The notes under the pieces are model-generated. The model did no database searches. It worked only from the letters and a program-made list of their open reading frames with translations, and had not been told where the DNA came from. The position numbers and the translations under genes were made by a program. A stretch of 64,000 bases of DNA from Glandiceps talaboti (Eukaryota; Hemichordata; Enteropneusta; Spengelidae), in NCBI RefSeq assembly GCF_964340395.1, contig NC_135560.1, positions 10,299,098 to 10,363,097 of the forward strand. The letters run 5' to 3'. Shown here piece after piece: positions 1-10,719 of the stretch (its first letter is position 1; each line of letters begins with the position of its first letter).

Positions 1-1300
1 ACAATGAACTGCCGCGATGTTCTTTAATTACTCTCCGCAATCACAATTTGGCTCGCCGCGCACGATGTCTTTTTCTCGCAATCACAATTTGCAGGTGCAG
101 ACAACGAATCAAGTTTCTGAAATCTTGTGAAAAAGCGAAGACTACGTATACAATATATTGAATCAGTTTTGGGTTTATTGCCGATTAAAGGGGAAAGTGA
201 AGGATGTTCGTATATGTCATCCCACTGCAACATTTCATAAAATGTACATTGCCAATACCGATACAGTCTGCTGAAATAATAGTTTTGCCCGCTGAAACTG
301 TCTGTTTCCCCACCCCTCCCAGTGACCTATACAACAAAGTCCCCTCCCACTGAAAAATCATGTACGAACAGCTTTTTTGTGAGATTAGCTTCGTTGGCTA
401 CACAACAGCTATGAATAGACTTGTGCAAGAATTTGCTCTTCGGTAGTCTCGATGCCAACTGTGGTCTAACCACAGTAATTGGTTAGAATTTTGTGATCGA
501 TTAACAAAGACATGATGTTAATGACTGTGTGGGTGGCTGTGGATGAATTTTAAATTACATCTCGGGACTCCTAGAGCAACAGCTTTGACTATACTGTGAA
601 TAAAGGTATAAATCGTAATGATACTGTATAGGAACTAGACTAGCCCTTCAGTGATAGTATAATAGAGAATCTCAGACCACTAACACATTAACACATTTTT
701 AGTGGTCGGAGAGAGAATGTAACAGAGTGTATTGAAGCGCCATCAACGTCCACCGAGTTATTAGAATCTGTTTGTCGTTTACATCTGTATCTGGTTATTC
801 TACTGACCGTATTCGGGTGTCATGGTAACAACTCCTGACTGAATTTAAACGAGAATGAGGTTTTTTAGGCCAACTATTAAGAAACATGTCACTAACCGAT
901 GGTATGTTTAACATATGCATTAAATCTCACATCAAATCTTATCTGCCTACGAAAGAAATAAAAAAAGAAAAGAAAGAAAGAAAGATATTCTTCATTATCC
1001 CCATTTTAGATCTGGAATGAATTTTATCGCTGAAACAGGAAACTTTGATTGATAGGCAGTGTTGATGGTTGAATCTCAAAATACCTTATATCGTATTTTA
1101 TGGTTACAATGTATGGTTTTATGTTGTAATATGGTCGGTGTATTTATTATCTCCTTCATGTACACTGTAATTTATACTCGACTGAAATCGATAACTATAC
1201 CAGTTAATTGAATTACATCAGAGCCAGCTACAACACAAAAGGCATTGACCGAATTAAATTAACTTTGTGTTGGTTTTGATATTCACAATTCGTCGTAGTC
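1..1300. other. Intergenic stretch, no gene seen
   Basis: No reading frame here has splice sites, codon bias or a recognisable domain. The visible structure is small: CGCAATCACAATTTG occurs twice (36-50 and 78-92), an 8-bp-arm hairpin ACTGTGGT/ACCACAGT lies near 459-477, and a CTCAGACCACT hairpin lies at 671-711 (listed separately). Confidence 0.6.
671..711. repeat. Short hairpin repeat, CTCAGACCAC family (copy 1)
   Basis: CTCAGACCACT at the left pairs with AGTGGTCGGAG at the right, with one G-G mismatch, across a loop of about 20 nt. The same left arm recurs at 8471, and a close version at 25039, each with its own complementary right arm. It is therefore a small dispersed hairpin and not a one-off palindrome. 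No function can be assigned. Confidence 0.5.
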
Positions 1301-1312
1301 CGAATGCATGGT

Positions 1313-1359
1313 TTATATATATGCAAATCATTTTGATGTGTCATTGACCGGTTATATAC
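1313..1359 (+). promoter_or_regulatory. Candidate core promoter of receptor gene 1
   Basis: An octamer motif ATGCAAAT (1321-1328, the POU-factor consensus) directly follows a TATATAT run. A second TATATAC (1353-1359) sits about 25-30 bases before a candidate first exon that ends at a strong splice donor (1474). The motifs are seen directly; their use as the promoter of the receptor gene is inferred from position and strand. TATA-like strings are common in AT-rich DNA, so the assignment is weak without transcript 5' ends. Confidence 0.3.
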
Positions 1360-1379
1360 TCTTTCTTTCAAATGTGAAA

Positions 1380-1473
1380 CGTGAGTTGAATAGTGCAGCA
1401 TGCAGACGTTCTACAAAGCTGAGACTGAGAAGAGAGACTATTAAGTTACATAGAAGTCGTATTTGAATAAAGG
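1380..1473 (+). other. Candidate non-coding first exon of receptor gene 1
   Basis: This segment starts roughly 25 bases after a TATATAC box and ends at AAAGG followed by GTAAGTAAT, a near-consensus splice donor. The matching acceptor would be at 4798, just upstream of the receptor coding exon, so this would be 5' UTR. It carries a short upstream ORF beginning at ATG 1400 (14 codons, TAA stop) which could damp translation. The start is a guess from the TATA position; the donor is seen. Long-read or RNA-seq junctions between 1473 and 4799 would confirm it. Confidence 0.3.
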
Positions 1474-1781
1474 GTAAGTAATTTATTGGAACATGTATGA
1501 GTGTATGTGTATCACGTTTTCTCTCCCCACCCCCACCCCTTCACCTTGGATACTGCATCTCAGTGAATGATATTGTTGAAACTTTCAGACATTTTGACTC
1601 AAAAACACGATTCGTGTACTTTTTAAGTTCAATGTTTTGACAAGAAATCAGTCAATTATCTAATTTGCTCGCGAATCTATTTGGTATATATCTTTAAGAG
1701 CTATTGAAACTAAATTGATCAATCGTTAACTGTAAATTTAGTCCCTGTCTGATATATTTGAAGAAAAAAAACCCGTTAGCT

Positions 1782-2090
1782 TTAAAAGGCGAAACAAAAA
1801 GTTGTGTGTTTCCGATAACATAGCCTCAGAAAATAGGGTAGGTAGGTCGGGAGTTAATTGTAATTCATTTTATCCATTTATTTTTGTATATATTGCTTCG
1901 ACCCAAAACCAAACGAAATGTCGATCAGAATACCCCTTCTGTGATAGTTTGATGAAATATGTACAGGAATCACTGGGGCAACAAAACAGACATACATAAG
2001 GTCAAGAAGGCAAATATTTTCTTTTCTTTTCGTTCTAAATGTTTTAAAAACATGTTTAGGGTCGACAACTTAAACTAGGGTCGGAAGCAT
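1782..2090 (-). repeat. Degenerate copy of the GGCC-ended repeat family
   Basis: The left part (AAAAGTTGTGTGTTTCCGAT, then AAAATAGGGTAGGTAGG) matches the left part of the copy at 61496-61885. The right part (TTTAGGGTCGAC, then AAACTAGGGTCGG) matches that copy's right part. The middle is hard to align by eye. I read it as an older, diverged member of the family also present at 52555-52932. The ends are approximate. Confidence 0.4.
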
Positions 2091-2486
2091 ACGATTCGTT
2101 TTTGGAAAACAATTCCATTAAAATGCTGGCGAAAGCTTTTTATCACTTTCAGCCGATATCTGTGAAAATTGATGAACATCCATGTAAATATAACCCGCCT
2201 AAAAAAAGTTTTTATCGTAGTACAACGGAATTCTTTTTAAAGTACTTTAACTAGGAAATATGCCCGGTGATCTGAGATGTGTACTACCCACCGATCAATA
2301 CGGTTTGTAAACTATAATGCGCATGTGCGAATACATTATTATATTCTGGTGCTAAAACTCACGATTCCTGCTGCTGATATGATCGAGTTTTCATCCCTCT
2401 TTTCCCAGATGCAAAATGATTATTCAATCACTTCCTTCGTTTTAATGGTAGAGGGGCATACCAGTATTTTGGATGTACTATAAGTA

Positions 2487-2494
2487 TGACGTCA
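2487..2494. promoter_or_regulatory. Palindromic CRE (TGACGTCA)
   Basis: A perfect cAMP-response-element palindrome lies inside the presumed 5' intron of receptor gene 1. CREB/ATF proteins bind this 8-mer in animals. An 8-mer palindrome also occurs by chance, so use of the site is unproven. Confidence 0.25.
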
Positions 2495-2910
2495 CCTATG
2501 GAGCCTCGATTTCACACATAACCAAATTAGTCACATCATTCTACTAATTAAATTTGGCATTACCGATCGGTATACAACCCCCTTCAAAATGTTATCGAAT
2601 GTCTCCATTCAATAAATTTTAAAACTGACATTGTCGCCTAATTGTCTGAGCCCCCAAACAGTAAGTACCGAAAATATGGAGTCATCAAATGTCAACCAGA
2701 AAAATTAAATTTTATCTGTGATCGATTTCATTATTGCAAAATATCAACAGAACATAAAGTTCAAACTGTTAAAGTATGCATACAAATTCCCCAGCGTATC
2801 AGCAGTTGTTATGCGTCATAGTTATGCCATTAAATGTTTAAAATACTTTGTTTTTCTGAACAGTATACACAGTTGAACTCTTTTCATATTCATACTTTTC
2901 ACATTTTCGT

Positions 2911-3105
2911 TATGTATGTATGTATGTATGTATGTATGTATGTATGTATGCATGTATGTATGCATGCATGCATGTATGTATGTATGTATGTATGTATGTA
3001 TGTATGTATGTATGTATGTATGTATGTATGTATGTCCGTCCGTCCGTCCGTCCGTCCGTCCGTCCGTCCGTCCGTCCGTCCATCCATCCATCCATCCATC
3101 CATCC

Positions 3106-3193
<88 letters not shown>
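2911..3193. repeat. Compound tetranucleotide microsatellite
   Basis: Four successive tetranucleotide blocks differ by single-base steps: (TATG)n with GCATG interruptions, then (TCCG)n, then (TCCA)n, then (TCTA)n up to 3193. It stays open in several frames on both strands because the units contain no stops in those frames, but the translations are only YVCM, SVRP or HPSI-type repeats. Slippage plus point mutation of the unit explains the block structure. Confidence 0.95.
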
Positions 3194-4869
3194 CATTTTC
3201 TTTTAGGAAGATAGTACATCCATTTCCTCTAATTACCATGGTCGTTATTTTTTTAATGAAAACATGACAAATGAGTACGTTGAATCTGTGTTTTCATTAT
3301 TTCATATCGTTTAGATATCATAACCGAATTGTGACCGTATATTAATCCCTTTTTCGAGTCTCGTGTGAACGTAATGTCAATGTAAGCCGATATGTTGTAT
3401 AGATAGCATGCGTATAACAGTAACACTAACTCCCAGCCCAGGAGGCGACCATTTATGAAATCACTTCCAGTTTGCGGATAAAGAGTCTCTAATTATGTAC
3501 AGAAAGAAAATCGACTTTTTAGAGTAGACAGTATCCGTTTTCTTTGAGGACGTTTTTGTGTGTTTATGCTTTAGATATCTTGTTCCCCCCATCCGATGAA
3601 AACCCCAGGGTGAAAACGATGCTTTGTACTGTGATCATTCCGGTGTCCTTAGTGCAAATATAATAGTGCCGCATAGATCACCCAAATTTAATGTATCACT
3701 GGTTAGACAACCATTCCCGTCAATATCATATTACAGCCTTACATTGGCGTATGATTATATCTTCAATGTCCTTGCTTATAGCGAAATAACCAGACCCATG
3801 CAAACTTTCATCATAATAAATGGAAATGCTACATAGAGGCATGTAGAAGCTTTTTGGGATCTATATGACATGTTCAAACACTTAAATTCATTGGCCTGAA
3901 CTGTCTAGATTTATTTGTGTTTACAAATAAATGAAAGATTTCATGTTCTTGGGCGCTATCAGTACCTGTATTCTGTTTGTACAATTCGTAACAAAACGGG
4001 TTGTTTTAGACGTATAAAAATATTGTGCCGCCTAGTTCATACTCTAAGTCTTTCTGATTTGGCAGTACATGACCATAGTGAAATATCCATATTTTCCTTC
4101 AGGCTTATGAAATGGTATTGAAGGGAGTTTTACTAAATGTACTTTCAACCTTCATGTTAAACGGATTATCGCAATTGATTGGTTTTCTGGCTGAAGTCTG
4201 TCAATACAAACGTATAACATCTCATCATGGTAGCTCTTTATTTGGGCGTCTGTATTTTGAATTATATAGTTGCTCCTAATTACGAAGTCTCGTTGTATTT
4301 CGTACAGTAGGTATAATACACTCACAACTTTCTCAAGACACGTGACGCTTTATCTCATGTTGTATTTTATAATATGGCAAAGCCAGCAAAGTAATGTTTG
4401 ATACGCTGATTCATTTAGGCATCGTCATCAACGAAATTGAACGGACAATATCGATCGGTTTTTACCCTACGTTGTTTAATAATATAACATAATCAAATTT
4501 GGTAGTAAAATTGACTGACTTTATGGTTCGTCATTTGAAGCCGCCTTTGTTTAATACAGAATTTTTCTTAAGGCTAACTAATGTTGATTAGATTAGGGTT
4601 TTTTTCCCAAGTGTTCCTGTCTGGAAAGACTGGAATTGGGCATTCACTCTGAGATCATCGATATGCTTCAATAGAATGCTATCAAACTTAAATTTCACTT
4701 TTCTGAACATTCATTGAATTACTTGTTTATTTTAGATGAGCTATCTTTTAAAACAACCATTGGTCGATAACACATTTTTTATTTATTTTTCTTTCCAGGT
4801 GATATATTTCTAGGTATGGTTGACAAGCTATCAGTGTTGGTCTAGTATCTGATCTCATCTCATAAGCTT

Positions 4870-4896
4870 ATGAGTGCGAGAATTCTGTACTTTTGA
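4870..4896 (+). CDS. Upstream ORF in receptor gene 1 leader
   Basis: An ATG at 4870 opens an 8-codon ORF ending in TGA at 4894-4896, about 40 bases before the receptor start at 4937. It lies downstream of the splice acceptor, so it should be present in the mature 5' UTR. Its context (CTTATGA) is weak compared with the receptor start (GCCATGG), so leaky scanning or reinitiation could allow receptor translation. Any effect on translation is inferred. Confidence 0.4.
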   Translation: MSARILYF

Positions 4897-4936
4897 GAAG
4901 AAGTCAACCGTAAATAACAAAACTGTGAGAGAAGCC

Positions 4937-6121
4937 ATGGAAGACCGCTCAGGAGACAACAATTCTCTCTTCCCTTTGCCTGATTCTACGGATAACTCAA
5001 CAACGATTGTATCGACTATGATGGCTGTGCTTGATTATGACTTGAACAGACCAATCCATTCCCTGGCACCGGCCGTGCTTGGTCTTATCGTCTTCATCGG
5101 AGTTTTCGGAAACAGCGCCACCATCGTTGCATTAGTAACCCAATTGAAGATGAAAACGATATCAAATTTGTACTTTTTGAATATAGCTGTAATTGATCTG
5201 ATATTTGTACTCTGCATACCCTTCTTAGCATACCAGTTTTCACAAACCCGTTGGATATTTGGAATTGCAGTTTGTAAGTTGATTCTCCCCTTGGATTCAC
5301 TGAATCAAATAGTAACGGCGTATACTCTTGTATTAGTATCAATTGACAGATATTTTGTTATAGTTTATCCAGAAGCTGCTTCGCACATACGGAGTAGAAA
5401 ACGTGCCAAAGTGGCGAATGCAATTGTTTGGGTAATCGCCATATTACTTGTCTTACCAATGCTAGTGCATGCCTCAGTTGACACCGGAAGTGACGAAATA
5501 GAACGATGTTTCTATATCTGGCCAAAACAATATGGCGATTACTGGTATATCGTGTATACATTCACAGTTGCATACATCATCCCCTTTCTGTGCGTTTCGT
5601 TTATTTTCATCCTAATTTTAAAAAGCTACACGAAAGGTCGATGGAAACCAGATAGCGAAGGTACAACTAATCAACGGAAAACGACAAAGGGGGTTACCCA
5701 CTTAGTTTTGTTAATCTCTGTTATATATGTCGTCTTCTGGTTACCATACTATTTAGTTCTTCTGATTAAAATGTACAAACAACCAAATCGCCATAGCTAT
5801 TATGATTATTCCGCTTACGTCACAAGTCTGTGCTTTGCGTATGCTGACAGCTGCATCAACCCACTGATTTATGCTATTTTTAGCGAAAATTTCAGACAGG
5901 GCTTCATTAGTGTAATACCGTTGTGGAGTTCAAAAGACTCCAAGGGTATAACAGGGGAGTATAGAAATTGGATATTGCGAAGCTGGTCACGAGATTACCC
6001 TCGTTCTACATGTAGCGAGTCTGCCAAATCTTACCCAGCTTTAGAATCAAACCGCTTCTCAGTTTTAGGCCTGACTTCTGATCAACAGAAAGCCAGAAGA
6101 CATAGACGTCGCACTATATAA
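4937..6121 (+). CDS. Somatostatin/allatostatin-C-type G-protein-coupled receptor 1
   Basis: A 394-residue rhodopsin-class receptor encoded in one exon. Start ATG 4937 is chosen for its strong context (GCCATGG); the frame is open to 4874 but has no earlier ATG. The N-terminus carries two N-glycosylation sequons (N8, N20). Seven membrane segments lie at about 44-67, 76-100, 112-135, 158-178, 205-229, 251-277 and 292-316. Class-A landmarks are N59 (TM1), D87 (TM2), C113 and C191 (disulfide), D137-R138-Y139, W268/P270 and NPLIY in TM7. D120 falls at position 3.32, the amine-contacting aspartate of somatostatin and opioid receptors, and ECL2 has the Cys-x3-Trp-Pro typical of somatostatin/allatostatin-C receptors. 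It should bind a peptide at the cell surface and signal through G proteins; ligand and coupling are inferred. It converges on a related receptor at 20764-21984. Confidence 0.85.
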   Translation: MEDRSGDNNSLFPLPDSTDNSTTIVSTMMAVLDYDLNRPIHSLAPAVLGLIVFIGVFGNSATIVALVTQLKMKTISNLYFLNIAVIDLIFVLCIPFLAYQFSQTRWIFGIAVCKLILPLDSLNQIVTAYTLVLVSIDRYFVIVYPEAASHIRSRKRAKVANAIVWVIAILLVLPMLVHASVDTGSDEIERCFYIWPKQYGDYWYIVYTFTVAYIIPFLCVSFIFILILKSYTKGRWKPDSEGTTNQRKTTKGVTHLVLLISVIYVVFWLPYYLVLLIKMYKQPNRHSYYDYSAYVTSLCFAYADSCINPLIYAIFSENFRQGFISVIPLWSSKDSKGITGEYRNWILRSWSRDYPRSTCSESAKSYPALESNRFSVLGLTSDQQKARRHRRRTI

Positions 6122-6191
6122 TTGTAATGTAATGTAATGTAATGTAATGTAATGTAATATAATGTAATGTAATGTAATATAATGTAATGTG
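6122..6191. repeat. (TAATG)n pentanucleotide array
   Basis: About 14 copies of TAATG, with two A-for-G changes, directly follow the receptor 1 stop codon, so the array would be transcribed as the first part of its 3' UTR. Pentanucleotide arrays are much rarer in this window than tetranucleotide ones. Confidence 0.9.
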
Positions 6192-7082
6192 TGAAGATAA
6201 CATTGCATTACAGAGTCACATTAATGTGTGGAAATAATGTAGTGTAAAATCGGAATACGGTCGTCAGGAACTAGATTAAATTTTCCCAGCAATGTCAGGA
6301 GATACAGGAATTGGTTCCCAAAGGATGAAACTATATAAATACATTTTAACACGATATCAAAACCATGTGACCGCGGGTTTTCAGTTCTAATCTCCACTGA
6401 CTTCAGTTTTGTGTCTAACTGCTACATGCAACACACTATCCGTACAGGTCATATAGCTTTTATATTTTTTCCTCCCGATAGATTTGTTTGCAATATATAT
6501 GTAAACGAAAAGTGGACATTAATATAGAAATGTTCTAAGTGGCGCAGTTACTGTCACAGTACATTTGATACATTCTACGTGACTTAAAGTGACGCACGAC
6601 TTCATGTAAAGGTATTCAAGTATATATATCTCTCTCTTTTGAGGTCCTCACATTTGTCTGGATCGTTAGTCAAGTATTGCATGCTTTCTATAAGTATATT
6701 GTTTGTATAAAGTGGCTTCATCATGGCGATATTACCAACAACCTAGTCATTGAAGTAGAAAACAATTCATTTTACCGATGTGACATGTTGTCGTCAATTG
6801 AGTGGACATGATTTGACAAAGACCTCGACAATTGCTGATTACCTCGCGATGGATTGCGGCAGGCATTTTACGTGAGAGTTTAGAAAGTACAAGAAGGAAC
6901 CCCCAGGGACCCTCTGAGAGAGGCACGTCAATTACTTGTTTTTATGAAACGTGCTGAAGCTTGTTCTGTGATTTTACCCGCTGTGTTAATGTCATCACCA
7001 CGATGGCAGGTCGTATATAGATGTAGTTAGAGCGGTGTATAATTTCAAAAAACATATCATGTACTACTTGTTTCTTATATGC

Positions 7083-7088
7083 AATAAA
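7083..7088 (+). terminator. Poly(A) signal AATAAA of receptor gene 1
   Basis: A canonical hexamer 962 bases after the stop codon, followed within 20-50 bases by a GU/U-rich element. It is the first AATAAA downstream of the coding exon that has such a context. Confidence 0.5.
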
Positions 7089-7110
7089 CTGTCATTTTTT
7101 TCACTTCAAT

Positions 7111-8919
7111 GATGTCTGTTCTGTTGATGTATTTTTGTAAGTAACACATTTGTTTTCATGTAGAATGTACTCGGACTCTTGTATGCTTTAATTCATCCTA
7201 AAGCATATACGATGAACTCTTTCAACCAAGAAACAAGCATCTTGCGGGATCCAGAGATCGAGGATTATAAACTATAAACATACAATGGAGCAAATTCATA
7301 TAGTTCCCTAGCATAGCTAATACCTTTAAATCCATGATATTACATGTAAGTTATCCCTCACTTATAACCTTTATTTTAGAAGCAATTTTTCCTGGACTTT
7401 CGCTACGATTATAACTGTATGACTGGTTCACTTTAATCCTAACCCTGATTTGGGTAGTGTGGGTCAGGCCATGGTAATGGGAGTCAGCGCCAATTGACAC
7501 ATAATAACATTGAGGGGTTTGCTCTGAATTAACCCACCATGTCTGTGTTTATCACACAGGCGCCGTTGTCGATGCAGTACTGTTATATTACGTATGTACA
7601 ATAGTTGAACCATTTTTGCTTGTGAAAAAAGAGGACGGCGTAGCTACCCTATTTAACAAAAACAAAAAACCCTAAGTCATTAGAAAATGAATTACCTGAT
7701 AGACCCACCGCAGACTACAGTTAGGCTTTTTTTACGTTCAATATAGTGGTAATTCGTAAAACTTAATGCGAAGGAAACTGGTATAATTACAGACCATTAG
7801 TCATTAGCGATTTATAGAGAAAAATGATGTTATTTGATATGTGTACGTGAGTTGCATGACCACTGAATTTTCAATGTAAATGAAGCACAAACCAAATTTG
7901 AGATATGGACATGGCTGTACGCGTTGATACTGTCAAATGCAAAGTTCTGAACTGGACAGGACCTCTTAGACTAGCAGATTGTCTTTTATAGCAAAGTATA
8001 TAGCAATCCCGATTGAATTCAACTAACATCGACAATTTGCTCTGTACCTCCTGAACTGGAACGCTTTTTTAATTCATGTATATTGATTCCAATACACCTG
8101 AGAAAGATTGTAAGATATATCGAATTCAAGTGAATACTGATTCAATAATCGGCAATGAAAAGTACGATTATCTGGGTTATCTCTCTCGGCGGTTTCATTG
8201 CAATCACTCATGCCTTGTTATAGGGTACTTGGCAACAGGAAATGAATCAGTTTGCTTTGAGGAATTCTCAGATTTGTTAGATATGACGAGATGGATAGAT
8301 TAATACAATATGTTAGATATGCTGTGCTTGATTTGAACGATATGTCAGATAGGGTGTGGCAGCTTGTTGTGATGTGTTGATAAAACGAGTTTAATGATGT
8401 GATTTCCAGTTGAATTTCACGATAGTTGATAAACGCAGCTTGGATAATACCCACAAAAGGTTTGCGCAGTCTCAGACCACTATAGAAAATTTAAATTTGG
8501 TCTGAGGCACAGTGCAGGGTAAGATGATAGTGTTCTGGTGTTGCAAGTACAGTGAATGGTATGGCATTTTAGTATAGTTTAGGTAACAAAAATTTTGTCA
8601 CCGAATTATCCATGTCTGAATACCGAGTTTGTGTGCTGCAAATGCCATGTGATAGTTAACTATTGTTCAGTGGGTAGAATATCATAAGTACATTTGATTT
8701 GCATCAACTCCCCTCAACCCCCCCCCCTCCGTTTTAAACTTAGATTGTGTCAATAACAAATACTTGTAATATACTTGTACTATTTATACATGAGATTTCG
8801 TCTTAGCTTGCAAATGCTATCAAATGATGTATCAAGATCAGTGAGACTGATCACAAGGTTTCATGCTGTCAGTGATAGACACAATCAAGATAACACGCAA
8901 ATGTCAAATATCACTGACT
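7111..8919. other. Non-coding spacer
   Basis: I see no gene. The small open frames lack splice signals and domains. Contents are a CTCAGACCA hairpin (8471-8506) and a poly-C tract near 8717-8727. Confidence 0.5.
8471..8506. repeat. Short hairpin repeat, CTCAGACCAC family (copy 2)
   Basis: A perfect 9-bp inverted repeat, CTCAGACCA and TGGTCTGAG, with an 18-nt AT-rich loop containing CTATAGA. The copy near 25039 has the same CTATAGA motif after its left arm, which links the two. Confidence 0.6.
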
Positions 8920-9338
8920 TTAAAGTGGTCATATGGATGAGGATTGGGTATTTACTATGTGATGAATTCGGACTAGATTACAACACAGATTTCAGATTCA
9001 CATATGACAAAGCAGGAAACAAACAATTTTTATTATGATATCCTACTTGAAAAATCAATGTGAAACAACATCGACTAAGTCTATGTTTGCAACTCAATAA
9101 CGTGCAAAAAGCTATAAAAAAAACAACAACAAAAAACCGTGCAAAATAGTTTATTATTGTACGTACAATAACAAATATTGTACATATTTTTCAGTCTTTT
9201 GCAATGTATTGAGTTACAAACAAGGACTTGGCATATGTTGTACCACATTGATTTTTCAAGTAGGATGCCATGATAAGTTTTATAAATTAAAAATCCAAAA
9301 TAAATACCACCCAATCCTCATCCATATTGCCACTTTAA
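8920..9338. mobile_element. MITE-like element with TTAAAGTGG termini (copy 1)
   Basis: The left end TTAAAGTGGTCATATGGATG, continuing into AGGATTGGGTATTTA, is repeated in inverse orientation at the right end (CATCCATATTGCCACTTTAA), giving imperfect terminal inverted repeats of about 40 bp. The 419-bp body encodes nothing. A second copy at 34788-35298 has the same termini and shares an internal TATTGTACG(T/C)ACA motif, so this is a family. The superfamily is not clear from the ends; TA or TTAA at the borders may be the target duplication. Confidence 0.7.
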
Positions 9339-10034
9339 TATACACAGTGTCTGCTGTGTGTATTTTTTTTACATTTGTATTCGTAACGGTCTGTTTGCTA
9401 AAGTAGCAACCAGACCGGACTGCCAGCGGGCTCTCAAGTTCTACAGAATACTAGGGAAAGATTCAACATGTAAAATATTCTACATAATATTGGCAAAATC
9501 ACTATCTTAGGAGTGATCATCATCATCTGATACAAATGGGATACTTTTAAAGAGACCGACTTAGAATAGACTGAAAATCAATAAAACGCATTTTGGCGAT
9601 TACAGGTAACCGGAGGCATATAAAAGTATAAACCTTGGTCGATGTACCAAGCCCTAGAATCCATTCAGATACACACCATGACATGTTTGATAAAACATCG
9701 TACATAGTGTAGACACTATTGATGAGTCTGTAGGCATGACAGGACAAGATTAAAGAAAAAGAAGAGAAGAGAAAGGTGACATCTATAAATATTTAAGTAG
9801 ATTGATTTACTTAACGTCGAACTGCTAGCTATCTTAACAATATTTTTGTTAATTTGCCCGACCGAATTAAGGGAGCTCTCAATAGTTATTATGGGGAGGG
9901 TAGGGGTCTGCCATATATGTGACCCTATCCAATTCGATTTTACCTAAAAATACCCCCCCCCTCCGAAAAAACATGTCCATGATGCCAGTTAATAGTAATC
10001 TTATCTTTAATAGTAATCTTTATAGTAATCTTTA

Positions 10035-10092
10035 CGGATATGGGTTTTGCGGATCGAGGTTGTACGACTTTAGGAGGCAAAACCCATATCCG
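10035..10092. repeat. Perfect 16-bp inverted repeat
   Basis: CGGATATGGGTTTTGC (10035-10050) and its exact reverse complement (10077-10092) are separated by 26 bases. A perfect 16-bp stem is unlikely by chance in 64 kb. It could be a tiny fold-back element or a structured RNA; nothing nearby indicates which. Confidence 0.7.
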
Positions 10093-10541
10093 GGCCTGAA
10101 GGTTTTATCATATACCCCATTTAGTGGTACGGAACATCGTTTAAATCACATAAATTGACACTGAAATATTATTTTATTTGCAGAAACGTCAAAATAGTGA
10201 AGAAATTAACAAAGCCAAAATCATTCAGCGAACGGATATCGATGAGTGTGCCTTTGCCATATTCGGTTAAAGTGTGCCTGGCTGTTATACGGAAAATTGT
10301 TGAACGGGTTCGATGTGCGATGTCCATTGAATTGCGTTGGAATCGATACTGGGTATATGATAACATAATGGTATTGACAACTCAATGAATATGTTATGTA
10401 GATTCTGCACGGTCGTGTGATCCAAAACAGTTTCCTCAAATGTGTATTATGTATTTTCACTTCCACTATCCTCTGTGGCAAATAGCATTGCTACTCCTTC
10501 AGTATCACTGTCAATGTCGTCAACTAGGTTCTATATAACAT

Positions 10542-10719
10542 AACAACAACAACAACAACAACAACAACATGGTGGTCTATCATCATTGCCATCATTATTA
10601 TCACCACCACCACAACCACCACCACCACAACCACCACAACCACCAATAACATCAACTACAATGTCAGCAATACCAACACACGCCACCACCACCACCACCA
10701 CCACCACCACCACCACCAT
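10542..10719. repeat. Trinucleotide arrays (CAA)n and (CCA)n
   Basis: (CAA)n at 10542-10569, then interrupted CCA-rich DNA (10601-10646), then an uninterrupted (CCA)n at 10683-10719. It is open in several frames because the units are multiples of three. Confidence 0.9.

Larger units (their letters stand above)
1474..4798 (+). other. Probable 5'-UTR intron of receptor gene 1
   Basis: The stretch lies between a strong donor (GTAAGTAAT at 1474) and a clear acceptor (a pyrimidine-rich TTTATTTATTTTTCTTTCCAG ending at 4798). It contains a degenerate copy of a dispersed repeat (1782-2090), a palindromic CRE (2487-2494) and a long compound microsatellite (2911-3193). No coding exon was recognised inside it. 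The acceptor is convincing; pairing it with this donor is inferred. Confidence 0.35.
6122..7110 (+). other. Probable 3' UTR of receptor gene 1
   Basis: The UTR begins immediately after the TAA with a (TAATG)n array (6122-6191). AATAAA at 7083-7088 is followed by a GT/T-rich stretch (TGATGTCTGTTCTGTTGATG), which looks like a normal cleavage/polyadenylation region, so the transcript probably ends near 7105-7110. No other reading frame is supported here. A 3'-end read would fix the boundary. Confidence 0.45.

Noticed and set aside
2822-3267. Overlapping open frames of 65-126 codons on both strands
   Set aside because: They only read through the tetranucleotide arrays and give low-complexity YVCM/HTYI/SVRP repeats.
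4874-4936. N-terminal extension of receptor 1 from GTG 4874
   Set aside because: Animal genes start at ATG; the first in-frame ATG is 4937 with a strong context, and the extension has no receptor-like features.
8775-9314. Open frames of 77-87 codons
   Set aside because: They lie across a MITE-like element and are not shared by its second copy.
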